DNA from: Oceaniovalibus sp. ACAM 378
Lineage (GTDB): Bacteria; Pseudomonadota; Alphaproteobacteria; Rhodobacterales; Rhodobacteraceae
Reading direction: 5' to 3'
NCBI RefSeq assembly: GCF_008085915.1
Contig: NZ_VSJK01000016.1
Coordinates: 46,537 to 110,536, forward strand
Length of the DNA: 64,000 nucleotides
In this document: positions 63,964-64,000 of the stretch, piece after piece
Layout of the letters: each line of letters opens with the position of its first letter
Numbering within the stretch: the first letter of the stretch is position 1
Program-made: the position numbers and the translations under genes
Notes under the pieces: model-generated
The model's input: the letters and a program-made list of their open reading frames with translations, nothing else
What the model was told of the DNA's origin: nothing
Database searches by the model: none

Positions 63964-64000
63964 ATGTCCGAAGTTACTATTATCGGTGTCGACTTGGCAA
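63964..64000 (+). CDS. IS110-family transposase, N-terminal part at window edge
   Basis: The ATG at 63964 follows AAGGAAGGAGC and opens MSEVTIIGVDLA, the usual start of IS110 transposases, with the first catalytic Asp (GVDLA). The gene runs off the right edge, so whether it is intact cannot be seen. The IS left end probably lies around 63890. Confidence 0.75.
   Translation, partial: MSEVTIIGVDLA

Noticed and set aside
1..64000. CRISPR arrays, tRNA or rRNA genes, prophage structural genes, toxin-antitoxin pairs, conjugation genes
   Set aside because: Looked for on both strands; no regularly spaced repeats, cloverleaf-type sequences or recognisable phage, partition or transfer proteins were seen.

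Overview
The window looks like accessory DNA of a Rhodobacteraceae (Roseobacter-group) alphaproteobacterium. Evidence for this is gene content (class I phaC with fabI, a MaoC-Pta fusion and ackA; AspT-type antiporter; TolB/TPR regulator; L-arabonate-type dehydratase), the codon style, and the IS families present (IS6, IS3, IS5, IS110, IS256). This placement is inference from protein resemblance only. The stretch is scarred: I count about eight IS fragments, one intact IS6 element, and more than ten broken genes whose edges often coincide with IS ends. No tRNA, rRNA, CRISPR array or replication origin was seen.

Region 1 (1-3.5 kb): tail of a DHA2-type drug exporter, a methyltransferase gene broken by two frameshifts, and IS6/IS5 debris. 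Region 2 (3.8-28.2 kb) is a catabolic island. Its first operon (3786-13186) encodes a peptide-type ABC importer, a D-2-hydroxyacid dehydrogenase, a DUF475/TerC-like membrane protein, an RraA-like aldolase and an aldehyde dehydrogenase. Next come a LysR regulator, a reverse-strand Ldh-LysR-SDR set, a divergent UxaA/GarD-type dehydratase, a DMT transporter and a GST. A second peptide-type importer has its binding protein convergent with its ATPase and permease genes. The ensemble suggests uptake and oxidation of hydroxy or sugar acids, substrate unknown. Region 3 (28.2-31.9 kb) holds the intact IS6 element, a secreted NHL beta-propeller protein and debris (IS110, hsp20, efflux outer-membrane gene).

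Region 4 (32-57.7 kb) is an oxygen-limitation or energy-stress island. It contains phaC-fabI-maoC/pta-ackA; a yhiI-rbbA-yhhJ-like exporter; glutamate decarboxylase plus an AspT-type antiporter; arginine/ornithine antiporter, arginine deiminase and ornithine carbamoyltransferase; an FNR/FixK-type regulator; a TolB/TPR regulator; and divergent adhP and succinate-semialdehyde-type dehydrogenase. Four near-identical TTGAC-N4-GTCAA-type boxes lie in front of four of these transcription units, and the regulator gene between them carries the FNR-type E-x-x-S-R recognition helix but lacks the N-terminal FNR cysteine cluster. Fragments of carbamate kinase, an N-type (alternate F1Fo) ATPase, NhaA, an ADH, an SDR and transhydrogenase PntA show the island was once larger and is decaying.

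Region 5 (58.8-64 kb) is a LacI-controlled sugar-acid cluster: LacI regulator, a collapsed tctC-tctA transporter remnant, an IlvD/Edd-family dehydratase and a DHDPS-family lyase/dehydratase. A perfect 14-bp LacI-type palindrome and a 12/14 variant lie between the divergent transcription units. The cluster is cut at the right edge by an IS110 element whose transposase runs off the window.
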